This document shows, one piece after another, positions 28,975 through 42,787 of a DNA stretch of 64,000 nucleotides. Origin of the DNA: Marchantia polymorpha subsp. ruderalis. Lineage: Eukaryota > Streptophyta > Marchantiopsida > Marchantiales > Marchantiaceae. The stretch spans positions 25,586,501-25,650,500 of the forward strand of contig AP031352.1 in NCBI GenBank assembly GCA_037833965.1, read 5' to 3'. The notes beneath the pieces are model-generated. The model did not search any database. It had not been told where the DNA came from and worked only from the letters and a program-made list of their open reading frames with translations. A program made the translations under genes and the position numbers. Within the stretch, counting starts at the first letter, position 1; every line of letters begins with the position of its first letter.

Positions 28975-29940
28975 TGTCTTCTTCACACTGCTGTCTAAAG
29001 ATTCGGTCACCACCAACCCGCGACTCGCCTTTTTCTTTGGCCTAGCTCGCGTTCTTGACTGCCAAATTCCTACTATATCTGTTTCCGCCATTTGTGATTC
29101 TAGTAGCAAGTACTCTTCATCATCAGTCACTACCTTCTGTCTCTTCACCAATTGCCTTTCTAGTCTCACTCGCGTTGGCAGAACCTCCTCTTGCACAGGT
29201 CCGCGTGCTGTCTGAGGTTGTATCCTAGGCGGATTGTTATGCTTTTCCTCGGTCCCTTCACTAGACTCGACTGCTAGTACTTCCCGTTCCTTCGGAAATC
29301 GCTTTTCCTCCTCCTTCGTGAGTACTCTCATCTCTCGATAGAAATTCATGAGATAAGGAGTCAAATGATTCGCCAATGGTCCTGCCCATCGGGCGCTCGC
29401 ATTAACCCAGACCAGATCGTAAAAGATCCTCGCCCTGTGCACCTGATTTCCCTTCATAACCCGCTCAAAGAATCCAACCTGCCAAGCTATGACATATGTC
29501 GTTTGATGCGGCCGCAGGATATGCATAATGCCCAATGCAATCACGCGCCTCTTTGTATCCTTATAGTCGGCGGTCTTCTATCCATTCGTCCCTGATCTTC
29601 CATTCTTGAAAAGTGGACCGAAGGTGAATTTTTCTACGAGAGTTATCTTCACGCTATCCTTCTCAAACATGAGATCTCCATCGATGCCTGCACACGGCCA
29701 CATCACGCTCGCCCAATGTTCAATCGTCCATAGCATTGGATTGCCTCGGAGGTCCTCATCATCGGTCCGGTTCTTGTTCATGATCTCCTTGCAAATGCTC
29801 GCCGATATGCAGTTCCAATTCCACAGGAGGAAATCAAGGTGCAGTTCGTTGAGCTCGCGCCTATAGGGTCACAATTCTTCGTAAGTCACCTTCAGCGGGA
29901 CCAATTTTTGCACCTTGTCATTCGTCTTAGGCGGCGCCAT
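28975..29940 (-). pseudogene. Element O ORF, N-terminal part
   Basis: ATG at 29940 (MAPPKTNDKVQKLVPLK). Core motifs are shared with the other elements but diverged: ELHLDFLLWNWNC, WTIEHWASVMWPCAGIDG, HILRPHQTTYVIAWQVGFFER, HLTPYLMNFYREMRVL. In-frame stops lie at 29871-29869 (TGA) and 29580-29578 (TAG), and the frame is otherwise kept. After a charged linker (RARPKKKASRGLVVTES) it is broken at 28975 by element A and resumes at 1808. It belongs with the right-edge copy at 61981-64000 in an older group that lacks the GC-rich palindromic linker. Function is unknown. Confidence 0.75.
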
Positions 29941-30265
29941 ATCTGCAATGCGCGTCTTCACTGCTAGCAATGTTGATTGATTTTTATTTCTCTCTCTCTC
30001 TCTCTATCTTGTTCGTTCCCGCTCAGTATCGCAATGTCGGCGCAAACGCTCCTCGCACTGCCCTTACCCGCGATGCCCTAGTGTTCTCCCCACGCGCGCA
30101 AATTGGTGTCCTCGGCGCGTGTGAACGTTGTCAGGTCCTTGGCGAATTCAAATTGATCGTCGGGTTTTCGCCGAATACCCAGTTATTGCATCCTCCAGAA
30201 AGACTGCGCCGAAGGTCCGAAGATCCAAAGATCTTCGGCCGAAGGCGAGCTCTAACTAAATGAGA
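29941..30265 (-). other. Remains of the leader of element O
   Basis: GC-rich strip upstream of the O start codon, with a CT microsatellite at 29990-30005 and a 9-bp hairpin CCGAAGATC-CAAA-GATCTTCGG at 30217-30238. Base composition drops sharply to AT-rich at about 30,265. No terminal sequence or TSD could be recognised, so the O leader is probably truncated here. Confidence 0.5.
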
Positions 30266-32590
30266 GACTAAATCTCTCATAAGTCTTCTACTTCTATCGC
30301 TTCTGACTTATATGTCTACACTCTACACCAATATGTTTAAGTCTTTGTTAATTTTTGAAGAATAACAAAAAACTAGGCACCACAAGAACATTATGATGGA
30401 AAAATATATACGTGATGTGACATAAATCTACAGCAAAGCAATGAAATGTGATGAAATTCATAAAATTGTTCCATAATTTTATAAGTAGTCACCATTGTAG
30501 TAGCTCAAAGATGAATGGATATGCATCTCATTTTCCATTGATTAGATTGTTTTTTTTTCCAAAAATTAGAAATTTTTGGCAGGAAAGATGTGAGTATACC
30601 AACAACAAATCACATAGTGAAAGCGATGAGTCCAAACTTGACATTATTTGTCTTAATAATAACATTCTTTTATATTTGTATATATACAAATACATAATTT
30701 AGCTATCTGATCATGAAGCACTTTTGACTCTACATTCTTAACAAAAAACACAAACACAGCTGAGATGTCTAACGCAATTACGCATAAAAAACTAACCACG
30801 AGAAAAATTTTTGCGCTTCGTTTACTACTCATAGAAAAATCTAAAAGTGTTAATGAAAGCTTCAATGAGCTTTCTTATAATAAAAGGCTAACAAAATCAA
30901 CTAGCTAAGATTAAGCTAATCAGAGTTAAAAACAAAAGCTTACATGCCTCCTAACATAGAAGGTTATCCAAAGCAAAAACGGTGGATTATAAAGAATTAA
31001 TTTCAATCTCCATGAGGGAAAAAGAGCGAGAAGACACATTCAATTTGTCACATCTTTTTTTCACAATGAGTGCAACCTTTCGGTGATGTTGATACCACAT
31101 ATAGTCTAACGCGAGAAATAAGACGCATGGATTGAAAAGCCAGATAAAACACCATCGATCAGAGTTACAAAGAAAAGGATAAACATAATGAAGAACAATA
31201 CCACATACCATAAGAAAACAAGAGAGTACAAAGACTTCTTCATCCTACATGCAAATAATGGGAATAAGTTGGAGGTTTAGGGGAAAGTCTATCGACAGGA
31301 GTAAGTGTAAGTTCCACATGTATGTGAATGATGCATACTCAGTTGGACGCTCCCAGGCATCAGCAATCGAGTTAATGTAAACATTGCCTTCTAAAATGCG
31401 GAGGAATGAAGTGATCAAGCTGATTTCATCTACAGAGATTTAAAGCTTACCAATTGCCGTTTGCATTTACCTCCCTAATATTGCTAACTACCAATTGCCC
31501 CTGTTCTTGTATAACGCTTAGCCCATTTTACAAGGGCCTAATCAGTACATCGATACCATGGGATCAAGGTGCCTCATAGGAAGAACTTTACCAACCAACG
31601 GTAACTAAATTTGAGATTCATATTTTTTGAGTAGCTGTTATGATTGGATGCTTTGGATCCCTAATCTGTCCACTATTACCCAATCCTATAAAATTAAGCA
31701 CAAGCTCATGATTTGCTAAGGCTTGTAGTCTTATTTAACTATTGACAACATTTTAATCTGAAAGTTCCATGTCTATGCCAATTCTTTACTTGTTCAATTT
31801 ATGTGCATAAAGTGAATGGTTAAACAATGATCTAGAATCATCCAATTGTTTATAAATTCTGAACTTATTTCTAATCTTAAACCTTGAAATTAGTAAGATA
31901 ATAACATATTAACTTAAAAGAAGTATAACTAAATAAAGCAGAGAAATATATGAAAAGTAGAACACTCAGTTGTAAGTCATAAATAATGATTGGTTTAATT
32001 TCCTTCTAATATATTATTAAGATCACTTTTTTCCTGTAAAGAGAGATATGAGGAAACTCATTCTAGTAACATTATAACTGAAGTATCAGGTCTTTCGTAA
32101 ATTCTATCAGAAAGGGCATGATCAATATCGTACTGTATAAAAAGACAGGTAGATTCGTATCTTCGTCATGCGAGTTTTTTAATAAATCTCTCCTTCCATC
32201 TGTAGGTATGCCATTGTGCCTCTAGTAGCCTCCAACTTGTATTCAAATTATATTCTTTAGCTATCTTTATAGCCAATGTATACCTGTATCTATCGTTCAG
32301 ATTCTTCCTATTCTCTTCGAAACTAAGGCAAAAGCGTTAAGTTCAAACACTCCGGAGTGTCGAACTTTGGCCTGATTCCAAAATATATATCTTCGAGAGT
32401 CATACCAATCATAGAAACAGTCGGAAGTCTATCAAGATGTAGACGGCCGTTGTAACAGCTTCTGTGCACAAGAATGGTGCATGTCAAAATGGGTGTGTAT
32501 TTTTAACTTACTCCTTCGTTCTGCTGAGAAGTAGATACGCACTTGTTAAAGCTACTAGTTGATTATTCACAACGAACCCAAACTAAAATG

Positions 32591-32755
32591 GTAACGTTCG
32601 CCTTGGAAAACTTGACTCTAGTAAGATTGTTCTCGATTCTGGAGTCGAGCATGTGTGGAACGCATGCCCTAGAAGACCATATATATCAGAGCTGATCGTG
32701 ATGGTGAGTGCAACGCTGATTGTTCCAAATGTGCTGTTATAGCGAACTGACTCAT
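32591..32755 (+). repeat. Dispersed repeat, copy 1
   Basis: Shares with 36991-37175, in the same order, GTTCGCCT..GAAA.., AAGATTGTTCTC.ATT, CCCTAGA.. and CAGAGCTGATCRTGATGGTGAG.GCAACG. On the minus strand both can be read as GT(I/F)xVALTI(T/M)ISS, so this may be an exon of a small decayed gene family rather than a transposon. Confidence 0.5.
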
Positions 32756-35700
32756 TTTCATGTCAATTTTCTCCTCACTGTTCGCGTCTAAAAGCTAAGG
32801 ACGTGCCGTTTGCTAAATCTGTACATCTCAGTGCAGCGGCTCGACACATGCAGAGGTTTCTGCACCTTCACTCATGTAAACGATATCACAGAACTGGCAG
32901 TGAAATCCGCTGCCTTTTCTGTCGAAGTTCATGCTAGCAGATGGGACGTTGCATTCAGCTGAGAACCCTGAACTATTGGCCTAAATGCCTCGTATCGTTT
33001 ACAGTTCGTATGTAGACTCATATAACTATATCACTTCGATCCACTGTGGTTCTTGCGGTGTTTTGAGGTCATTACAATGGGCTCCTGATGCATCTCTTTG
33101 GCCTTGACATACGAACATCAGAAGTTACAGTCAGTGCATGCTCTAAGTCCACATGTGGACACTGCTAGAGATGTTTGGTTTCTCAAACAAGTTATTATTG
33201 ATGACAATTGTCGTACAAGCTTTTCAAATTATTATTTTTCTAGAAGTGCCATCGACGTCGTACATGCTGTGACTAACACGGTTGCAACTGTAATTGATCT
33301 TGTGGACAGATTCTGCGTTGATTGAGCCAAAGCCCAAACTACTTGAACTTGAGGAAGTCCAGATTTTTGTGCAGTATTAGGGTACTTGACGTTTTCTTAT
33401 AGAGACCAAACCAACTTCCAAAATGACGGGAAGTAAAGGAGCTCATTGATAGGTTAAATTCTCATGCACACGAAATACAAAGCAGTTTGTAGCATTGAGC
33501 GTAATCAGAATACATTCCACGTTCATTGGGACAAAATAGAGCTCTGTAATGTCTAAAGTCTGCTGTGAGTGGTCAAATCTTAATTGTGAAAAATGACATG
33601 GAAAACCTGCCAGAACTGTTCTACATGTAAAGTTCACCACCTTCTGATCGATTCCCTTCACTCCACTCTCGGCCTATGAGTCGTATTTCTTCTCCCGAAC
33701 CTTATGTTTCACTGCAATCGACCATGGCTACTTCTGCCTGGGGTTTTTGTTCTGAAAATTATCAGTTGTTGACCGGTTCACCACCTATTATGTATGAGAA
33801 CCGATTCCGCGGTTTATTTCGTCAAATGTTTTTGGGTAAGTTTAACCATCGCGCATTTTAGTCCATGAGTGGTCGGTTTTCTTCGAAATATTTTGTTTAC
33901 TGGCTGTTTGCTCTTAACCACTCGCTATCTGAAATTTGAGGCAATGCCAGGCCGGCGATGAAGATGTAGAGACCGGAAGGAATTCGTCTCACTATCTACT
34001 CGAGAGGATGAGACCGAAGCTCTGCACATTGACATGAAACGTTTGACCTTTTTCCAAACATTCATGAACTGGAGAAGTCGTTGTAAGCGAGTCTTTGTAT
34101 ACGAGCGCATAAACTGTTGGATTGATTCTCCATGTTCACTTGAATTTCCAGGTTCAGTCACTGGAGTCATAAACAATTGTGTAACCAAAGAATATCGAAA
34201 GTCCAAAACCTTTGGAGATGAGGTGCCATGCTCTTCATAGTAATATTTGACACGGTTTCTATGTTCACGGCAAGCGATATCCTCCTTTTTTTCTCATCTT
34301 ATTTATCTTAATTGTATCCAACATTTTTGCAATTCTATTTCTCACACACTCCTCTTTCGTTTTCACGTTTGTACTCTAATTACGAATAACCGACGTTTGT
34401 AAAAAGTGAAGTTTCTTCAAACTAAATTAGACTGCGATCAGATTCATTTTGATTCCAGATCTCAATGATCATTTTGGTCATTTGTGTCTAGGATCTAAGA
34501 TTTTTAAAAGTTGAAATGCTCTCCGGGTGGTTTGGAGATCCACTAATTAAAATAGATTGTAGGAACAAAAGATTATGAAAGCTAATATATTACGCCAGTC
34601 GATCCCCTTGGTTTTGTATGGAAAGCTATAAACACACTCTAAACTATTTATATATTTATTAGTGTATCATTCATATATTACTTGACCCAAAGCTGTAGGA
34701 CATAAGAAATATATAATTTTTTTCTTATTGTAACATCTCGTGATTTTTTTTCCTGCTAAACGTGTAGACATTGATGGCGATTTGTTTTGTATGAAGGTAA
34801 CATAAATTAAGGTAACTTTTCACCATGAAGCTAGATTTAAGAATTGATGATTAGAGGAATTCAAGTTGTGATTTAGTATGTAACTGGTTTAATGTTATCA
34901 TAACAACAAAATTATTCAAGGAAATAAATATTTCACATATTGATTCTCACAAAATTTTTCTGAAATTCTAGTTTGAACTGATTTTTAAAAATTAAATCTT
35001 TACTTGAAAATCATCACTAAATATATAAATATAAATATAAATAAATATATATAATGAGACTGAATATACAACCAAGTTAAAGAGTTCAAATTTAAATCTG
35101 AAGCAGCCATATATAACAATCTGAAAGAATTAATCTACAAGAAAGATCAATTCAACAAATAGGAATTCAATGTAAGATCATTGTTTTGGTACATAAATGA
35201 AATCAAACATGGAATAGCCAACTTGTATATTCAGTACTCTTTTACTTGGAGGCATGTTTTTGTTCGATGAAGCCCATTCTTCACAAGTCGTGAAACGTTG
35301 TTTGCTGCGGGATTGAGCATACCTTGGCTCTCCACAGCTATTAAAATTTACAGGTGACGTGGGACATATATTGATAAAAGAATAATGCATTTATGGTGGT
35401 CTTTCCTAAGCTCGAGGTACAATCCTGGTGATTGAAATCAGTAAAATTTTGGATAGTTTTAATAGAAAATGCAGATGAGATAAAAGGAAATTTACTTGAA
35501 AGAGGGATGATATACGTGGCTAATAATACTTCATACTCATGACAAAGGAATACATCTGAAAGGAACTTTCCTTGTACATTTTTATTTTTGTAAACCCTGG
35601 GCCTATCTACAGTCAGATATGAACTGGACATCCAGCAGGACGCTTTAGATATTTCTTCCTGGTTTAAATAGGATACTTGGAGTTACTGAGAAATTGTACA

Positions 35701-36990
35701 TGCGACTATCGAGAAGGATTTGCATGAAGTCCAGTGGAATAACAAATCTGCAAGGTCATCGTTCAAGGTGCATTACCACCATCATTGTCTGAAACAACGG
35801 ACAGGCAATACATGGCCTCAAGGATGCGGATGGTCTGTCATGGAACTTGAATAATTCTCCGCTAGAATGATAAATTTACGACTAATTATAAAGGATCATG
35901 GCTTCTATTGCAAAACGCATTGAATGAGACTACAACACACGATGTAATGACATACTGTACGGTCGTGATAATAAACTCCGCACAGTAGTTGATCAAAAGC
36001 AATTGCGCGTAGAAAAAAAATTCAAAGAGAACTATTTTGCTGGTGCACGATCCATTGTAAAGCGAAACTGATCATGTGCGGTCGTAGTCAAGAATCTTAG
36101 CTGCAAGAGTCTAAATGTTCATATCTACAGAGGGCCCAAAGCTCGGAAGGTGTAAGATGAATAATGCTAGGCCTGTCAATTGGATTGCAGTAGGTGTTGT
36201 GAGGCAATGCAAGAAGAGGCCCTTCAAACATGGATGCCGTGAAGAGAAACTTGAGATATCTGTGAGGCGCAATCAACCATATCAGCGTGTTGAAAATGAA
36301 GGAGAGTGCGTGATTAATGGATTCACAGTTGCAAACTTGGCAGGAGAACAGGGAGGAAGACGATCAGCCTCTGCATACGAAAAAAGAGTGCCGACTGAGA
36401 TGGTCAGCCATACATAACAAACCGGTGCTTGCTCATCAACGAAAGCAACAAAATCTTTCACACCCTTTCTGAGGCTGAGAAACTTAGCATAGGATCTCTC
36501 TTCATACACAAATCCAACTAGACAACGAGAGCAGCATCCATGCATCATTGCAAAGAATCCAATGATCCATGCCCCGCACAAACCACACTGAGGTCACTAT
36601 CACTCCACACGAAAAAACACTGATGTAATAGTGGGTGATCAAAGAGATCTTACAATCTTGTCCTCTGAGACATTCTTTAGTGAGGCTCGAACTTGAAATG
36701 TCATGCTCTTCATTCGATAGCGAAGATTTCTCCATGTAAGTCTCACACCAAACCCCTATTTTATATACAAAGCCTAGATCAAGAGCAAGAGGAGGAAGCT
36801 TCTCTGAAGTGCACATTGAAATGGCACGGCTGTAAGGCTTTTCTGATGCAGAGTCCTGAAGATCAACATAGAGAGCACTCAGTTTCTATCTTCCTGTACT
36901 TTTGTGAATAACCTACACACCACTAATGCCAAAGACCACATGAAGGTACCAGTTGATTTTTTCTTCAAGTACCTTATATATTTGACGTAA

Positions 36991-37175
36991 TATAGTTCGC
37001 CTCGAAACATTCGACTTCGGTAAAATTGTTCTCAATTTTTTAATGTTTCTCGGGAGTCCAACATCTACGCAATTGTTGTCCTAGAGAACGGTGGAACAGA
37101 GCTGATCATGATGGTGAGCGCAACGTGGAACGTGCCAGTGTTGTTGTTGCTATAGAGACCTCTCTGATTTTTCAA
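36991..37175 (+). repeat. Dispersed repeat, copy 2
   Basis: Diverged partner of 32591-32755. The best block is CAGAGCTGATCATGATGGTG, continued by AGCGCAACG. Minus-strand reading VALTIMISSVPPF. Identity not recognised. Confidence 0.5.
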
Positions 37176-40100
37176 TGATTTGAGTCCAGGAAGCAGGTTC
37201 GGCTTCTTCGGTAGGTGAATTAGATGGTGAGCATTGACCGATTGTTCTTCTGAATTCATCTTGGAAAGAACGTATCTACCTCGATCCACTTTATAGCAAA
37301 GGAAGACGTTGTAGTTTAAGAAAAGCCATCTCATTTTTTGTGTAAGAAGTTATAAATCTTAAGCATATTAAATTTTGAAACAATTCAAGGTAAAATTATG
37401 ATATGCTCAAATGTATGTTTCATATGATCATGAACCAAGCATGTAAGGTACCCAAAAAAATAACTTTTTCTTTCCGTCCAATGTTTTCATTGTAAAGACA
37501 ATAAGAAAGTTAACTTACTAAAAATGATGATATAGTCTTATCAACTTATTCATGAAAATTTTCAAAACCATGAATGATAATCCATTTCAGAATTTGGAAA
37601 ACTTTTCATTTATTTATTTTTAATCATGATCCGTTTAATCTATGTGCGTAGTAAATTCACGTATGATTTGTTTCAAAATGATGAATATAACACTCTTTCA
37701 TTGAAGTCTTCACTTTTATTTTAATTTTTGGAATTTATACATTATTATTGATACTAATTTATAATTTTTTTTACCAATTTATATGAGTAAAATAGTTCTA
37801 GATTCTTCTTCGTTTCAAATATTTACAAATATCATAATCATGTCTTAAATTAATATTAAAATATTAAAAACTAATCTTGAAAAGTTCTCAGTTTGAGCTC
37901 ATTGATGCCACAGATTCTGTGGCACAGAATTGTCAAATTATTGTTAGTATTTTTCCCATATATTATCACTCTAAAGATTACGTTATGATTTTATGATCAG
38001 TACGAGATAAGCACCTGAAGTAGGTAAATAAGACATATAATATTAGGAGTTAGTTCAAGAAAGCTACTTTGAAGCTGACTTATCAATGAACATGAATAAG
38101 AGCAAAACAATGACATTTTCTCGAATATATGCATATTGTGCATATTCCTACTATATCCTTATTGTGGAATTCTCCATTCTTTTGGTTTCATGCATTGAAA
38201 TTTCTGCGCAAATTTATGAGCACATTTCAACTAAATGTTTTTATGATCTCTGTAGTGGATTACGCTCTACTGAGTTGATAAATACATGATGTTTTTTCCT
38301 TCGTTATGTAATACCCGTTTGTATTGATTATGTTTTTAAAGAATTAAATAAATAAATATTTTATTTTATCATCATGTGCTACAGTATTGCTGAACACTCA
38401 ATACAGTCAAACAAGCAATCATCTTCTTATCATTTGGGTATGTCCTCTAGTGATACCTTCCAATTCTACAGTGTATAAGTAAGGATTTGCTTCCCTTGTG
38501 GATAAATTCTTATCGAATGCAATCCAATGTTGTGTATAATGATCAGACTGAAAAGTTTCACTTGATCTCATAGTTTTATTTCATGGGAGAAGACATTAAT
38601 GTACAAAACCAGACTTCTCTATGTGAATTTAAAATCGATCTTCTGCTTATTTCTTGTTTTCCGGAAAAAATGGTAAAAAAATGCGACGAAGAAAAATGTA
38701 TCTCCATTTAGAAAAAATAGTAAAAAAATGAACATAGACATAGCTAAAAGGTTTATCCTGTCCTTAGATCGATAGCTTAACCTCAAATGAAGGGACTGAA
38801 CTGGTTTTACATTTAAAGTATCAACTTTCTATGTACTACTTGTTTAAACTCTGGACACACAGGTAATAATTTATGCAATCTTTGAGTACCCGCAATTTTT
38901 AGCTTAAGATTTGAAATTTGGTACTAGAGCTCCGCTTCGCTTCATTAATCTGTACACGAACTGCTTCATTCCTAAGTGATACGCCTCGCCTCGTTATACA
39001 CAGGGGCGTACTTTCTTACATCATCTAATTGGGTTGGATTTGTATAACCGAATGAAAATGGAGGAAGTAAGTCCAAATATTGTAAATACCGAAAATAATT
39101 ATGTACTACCATATTTATTCCAATATAAAACTTAGCGAAGTTCTCTAATTTGAATGTGAGAATATTGCTCAAATTAAGTATGATCCTCATTTACATCCTC
39201 TCAAGCTGTTTTATAGATTAATATTTGTTGACATTCAATAAGTCATGTGATTAATGGTACTGTTTGCGAATAGGTATGGCAGTGCTGGAGTCCCTGCTTC
39301 TGTAGGGCTTAATCACCGTGTGCATTAAGAAATAGAGCAGGTAGTGTAAGATGTTCAAGAGAGTCTCCTCCATTTCGATAACGACGTAGTGTCCATGCTA
39401 CGATGCTACGATGCACGATGCTACGTGCTCCGTAGCCTAACGGAGACGAGTACCATACTAGGGTCGACAGGTCACACCGTTGTGTGAGCCGTTGGAAATA
39501 GCGGACAGAAAGGTTGACCGAGGTCAACTTTTCCATGCATGCGTGGAGGGTTACAATTGAGGAGAACATTCAAAACCCGATACCCAAACAGAGAGCTGCA
39601 GTTCAATCCACCAGTTGCGTTTAAGAAGTGCAAGTCAACGCAGGCGCTGACACAAGAGATGACGCAAGTTTTTTTTAAATACGACAAATTGACCTGACAT
39701 CAGCAGCGAAGTGACTGTCGGTTTTAACTGTAAGGTGCGTCTATTTCTATTTCTAATAAAACCAGATTCGTGGCCTGCCATTTGTGCACGAACGAGCGAC
39801 TATAATACGTGATTCTTGGGATTCTGGCTTGTGATTTGGACGATGTTTGACGGGAGGGTCCCACGCCACACTTTCGGTGCTTTTCGGGTCCGGTCTGAAC
39901 TATCTTTCTAGAACATCTGTTTCTACCTGCTCCAGCACATGAATGGCTACATCTGCTACCCATCTGCCCAAAAGTGGACTCCGGTTAGAGCATGCTACAC
40001 CAGATCTTGAGATTTTACCAATATGAATCATGTTGCATGGGGTGTGATCTAAAATTTTCCACAACGACTAGTTGAGGAAGGGTTGTTTAACCTTGTGGAT

Positions 40101-42681
40101 GAGTGGAGTACGAAGAACTAAAAATTCCACATGTACTTTACAGGTATCAAGAGAACTGAAATATTTTTAACTCTATAGAAGCAAAATGGAGAGTGAAAAG
40201 TAGTCAAGTGAACCAGGATTAGCCTTTGCTAATATGCACTGGGAATAAAACAGTTTCCTTTATTTTGAGCGCGGTTGGGGAGTTTGAAATTTAGAAATGA
40301 TTTTCCAAATCTTACACAAAAATTGGATAATCTAAATTTGATAGATTTTTTACTTTATTAGTACTAAAACCTAATGTATTATGATGATAATCATCATCAT
40401 ATTCCAACAATTATCTTACAGTATTAAACCTTCGAACCTCTTTTTTAACATCAATTTCAAGTTGGCATACTGGGAGATTGTAGTATGAAATATTTGGACA
40501 TCAAATTACTTTCACATATTCATTCAGCTTGGAATTTCTTGCAGGAGATGTTGAAGGGACATCAACTTGCTTGGACATCAACTATGAAAGAATTCAGCAT
40601 GCTCATGGATCTTCTTCAGTCCTCATCCTTTTCTTATGGTCATCCTACCTTTCATAATTCTTGTAACTACGATTACTACTAGTTACAATGCGGGAATTAC
40701 AATCAGAGATCAATCCCTGATTATAATTTCTGGTGGATTATCACGGGGACAACGATCGATTTTGCTCGAAGTGCAATTTGTTGTGCTTCAATTCTTCCCA
40801 CCGCAAAGATTCGCGGATTTCTCTGTTGCCTCCCACCTGCACACTCCTTTTGTAACCTTGCTCAAGTCTCACGATCACCCATTTGTGACGAACAAATAAA
40901 CTCCGGATGAACATTTCTTTGCTCTTCTCCTTGGAGAGTGGCCGGATACAGAATGACAACATAAAAACAAGTGAGTGTGATGGAGTCCGAAGTCCACTCT
41001 ATCTGAGGTTGCGGTGGACTCGTTGCACTCTCTCTAGTTGTTATTAGAACATGGATTACGGTGCATCGTTCATGGGTCCCATCGAGTAAAATGAAACCTG
41101 AAGTGTACCATCAAACAAATTACTTTCCGCAGGGTCCATCAAGCAAATCTCTCTATTTATCTGCTTCACCCCGTTGTCTTCATCTGTGTTTTACCAATAA
41201 GCAACTTAAATATTCTGTCAATCCGCATGTTACGGATCAGTTTCATCCGTGTAATAATTCATGGGTTATTCCCATCCTTTCTTGTACAGTAATTGGTGAG
41301 GTTGTGTGTTTGCTGTAGAACCTTGCTTACGTCAGTCCGCGACACAGGAATGAATGTTCTAGAATCTTGCTCAAGGCTAGTCAGATCCACCACAAGAAAG
41401 GATGGAAATAGCCCCTGAAAGTTCCATGACGGGCTGAATAGCAGCAGGCATGGAAAGGTACGTCCAAAAGAGGAAGGACGTGTTGTATGACCACAAAAGC
41501 GCGGACATGACATTGGTGGGGTTTTGGAGGATGTAAATCATCCCTGTATGCAGCACTGAGCCATCCATTCTCATGTTAATCTTGTGTGATGGCATGTCTG
41601 TTGTGAAGCTCAAGGCCATACGAACGGATACATACTTGTACAGATACAGATTTCTACAACAGAGAGTAGATGAAGTGTAGACTGTACGCAGTTACTCTGC
41701 TCTTACATGCATAAATGCAAAGGGCTATCCACAATCACAGATTTTGCCTTTTCATGTTACGTACCAGAATTTTGACATTAACCTGCTCTGCTCCTGTACG
41801 CCACATATTCTCGAGGACTTCCCATTGGTACAAGTGCGAAACAGTTTTCTGATCTAGAACGCGAACTCAATCATTTGCTACTCAACAGAGAGGCCGGGTG
41901 TCAATCTGTAGGAAAACGTGACGGTTTCGAACAGCAATCTATTCAGGTATTGTGTTTGGATAGGTCTCCTCTCATTACCTATTAGATAACTTTTGAAGAT
42001 AAATGTGATCTAGATTGATTTAATGATAAATATATAAATACTTATGGTATTTGAATTATAATATCAAAAGATATATAAATAATCTCAATACTTTACCAAA
42101 TAAACAGGTCATGTGTTACGGTTCTTCTTCTTCTGTGAATATTAACTAAATATATTAATTGAATAAATTTCTAGTTTTTTCAAAATATATTAAATTTCAC
42201 ATTCAGAATATTGGTTATGAATTTTAAAAATAATTTTTTTAATTTGAAAAATGAATATAATAAATACCTAGAGAGATAAAAATGTGCTGTATCTAGGTAT
42301 ATATCAAACATATCTACGGCAAGATCCAAAATATAATCTATTTTTCTTAATAAAATAATGTAAAGTACTACACACGGAACTAAATAACATGACATTTACT
42401 ATATGTTTAAAATGGTAAGTTTTTATGCATCTCTTACAAACATATAAGATTTGACATTCATAATATTATTCAGGATTCTGTTCAATAATGTAAAATTTTT
42501 GGTAAAAAAATTAAAATATCATACTATTATTGTCTAAAATGATAATTATTGTTCTATTTTTGAGGGAGTCATCTTGCCTTGAAACCTTGGAGAATACTTC
42601 GGATCTGCTCAAGCTTTTCTCGATCCTTCTTATAGTAGACGGCTCTCGACCAGATCAACTTCAATGATTTCATACCCTTGT

Positions 42682-42759
42682 ACGGAAGGGCATCACCAGG
42701 AGTGGAGCCTGCGGCTTAATTTGACTCAACACGGGGAAACTTACCAGGTCCAGACATAG
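42682..42759 (+). rRNA. 18S rRNA gene fragment (78 bp)
   Basis: ACGGAAGGGCATCACCAGG, then GTGGAGCCTGCGGCTTAATT, TGACTCAACACGGGGAAAC and TTACCAGGTCCAGACATAG are the universally conserved central-to-3' part of eukaryotic small-subunit rRNA. From memory, only one base (CAT for CAC near the start) differs from the plant sequence. Nothing before or after it is rRNA, so this is a stray fragment and not a functional gene. It ends exactly at a 13-bp inverted repeat. Confidence 0.9.
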
Positions 42760-42787
42760 GGCTGTGCTTATGCCAAGCACAGCCCTA
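42757..42787. repeat. Perfect 13-bp inverted repeat abutting the 18S fragment
   Basis: TAGGGCTGTGCTT-ATGCC-AAGCACAGCCCTA: 13-bp perfect stem with a 5-bp spacer. Its first three bases overlap the end of the rRNA fragment. It may be the terminus of a small element or the hairpin end that captured the fragment. Confidence 0.8.

Larger units (their letters stand above)
30266..42681. other. AT-rich intergenic region without supportable genes
   Basis: About 12.4 kb of AT-rich DNA. Open frames are short, lack recognisable motifs and show no consistent splice structure. The only structure I can support is the pair of diverged dispersed repeats at 32591-32755 and 36991-37175. Minus-strand frames around 33.4-33.7, 36.3-36.8, 37.1-37.3 and 41.3-41.6 kb could be exons of decayed genes, but I do not recognise them. 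Confidence 0.5.

Noticed and set aside
42682-42759. Functional rRNA gene or rDNA unit
   Set aside because: Only 78 bp of 18S sequence, with no adjoining rRNA on either side.
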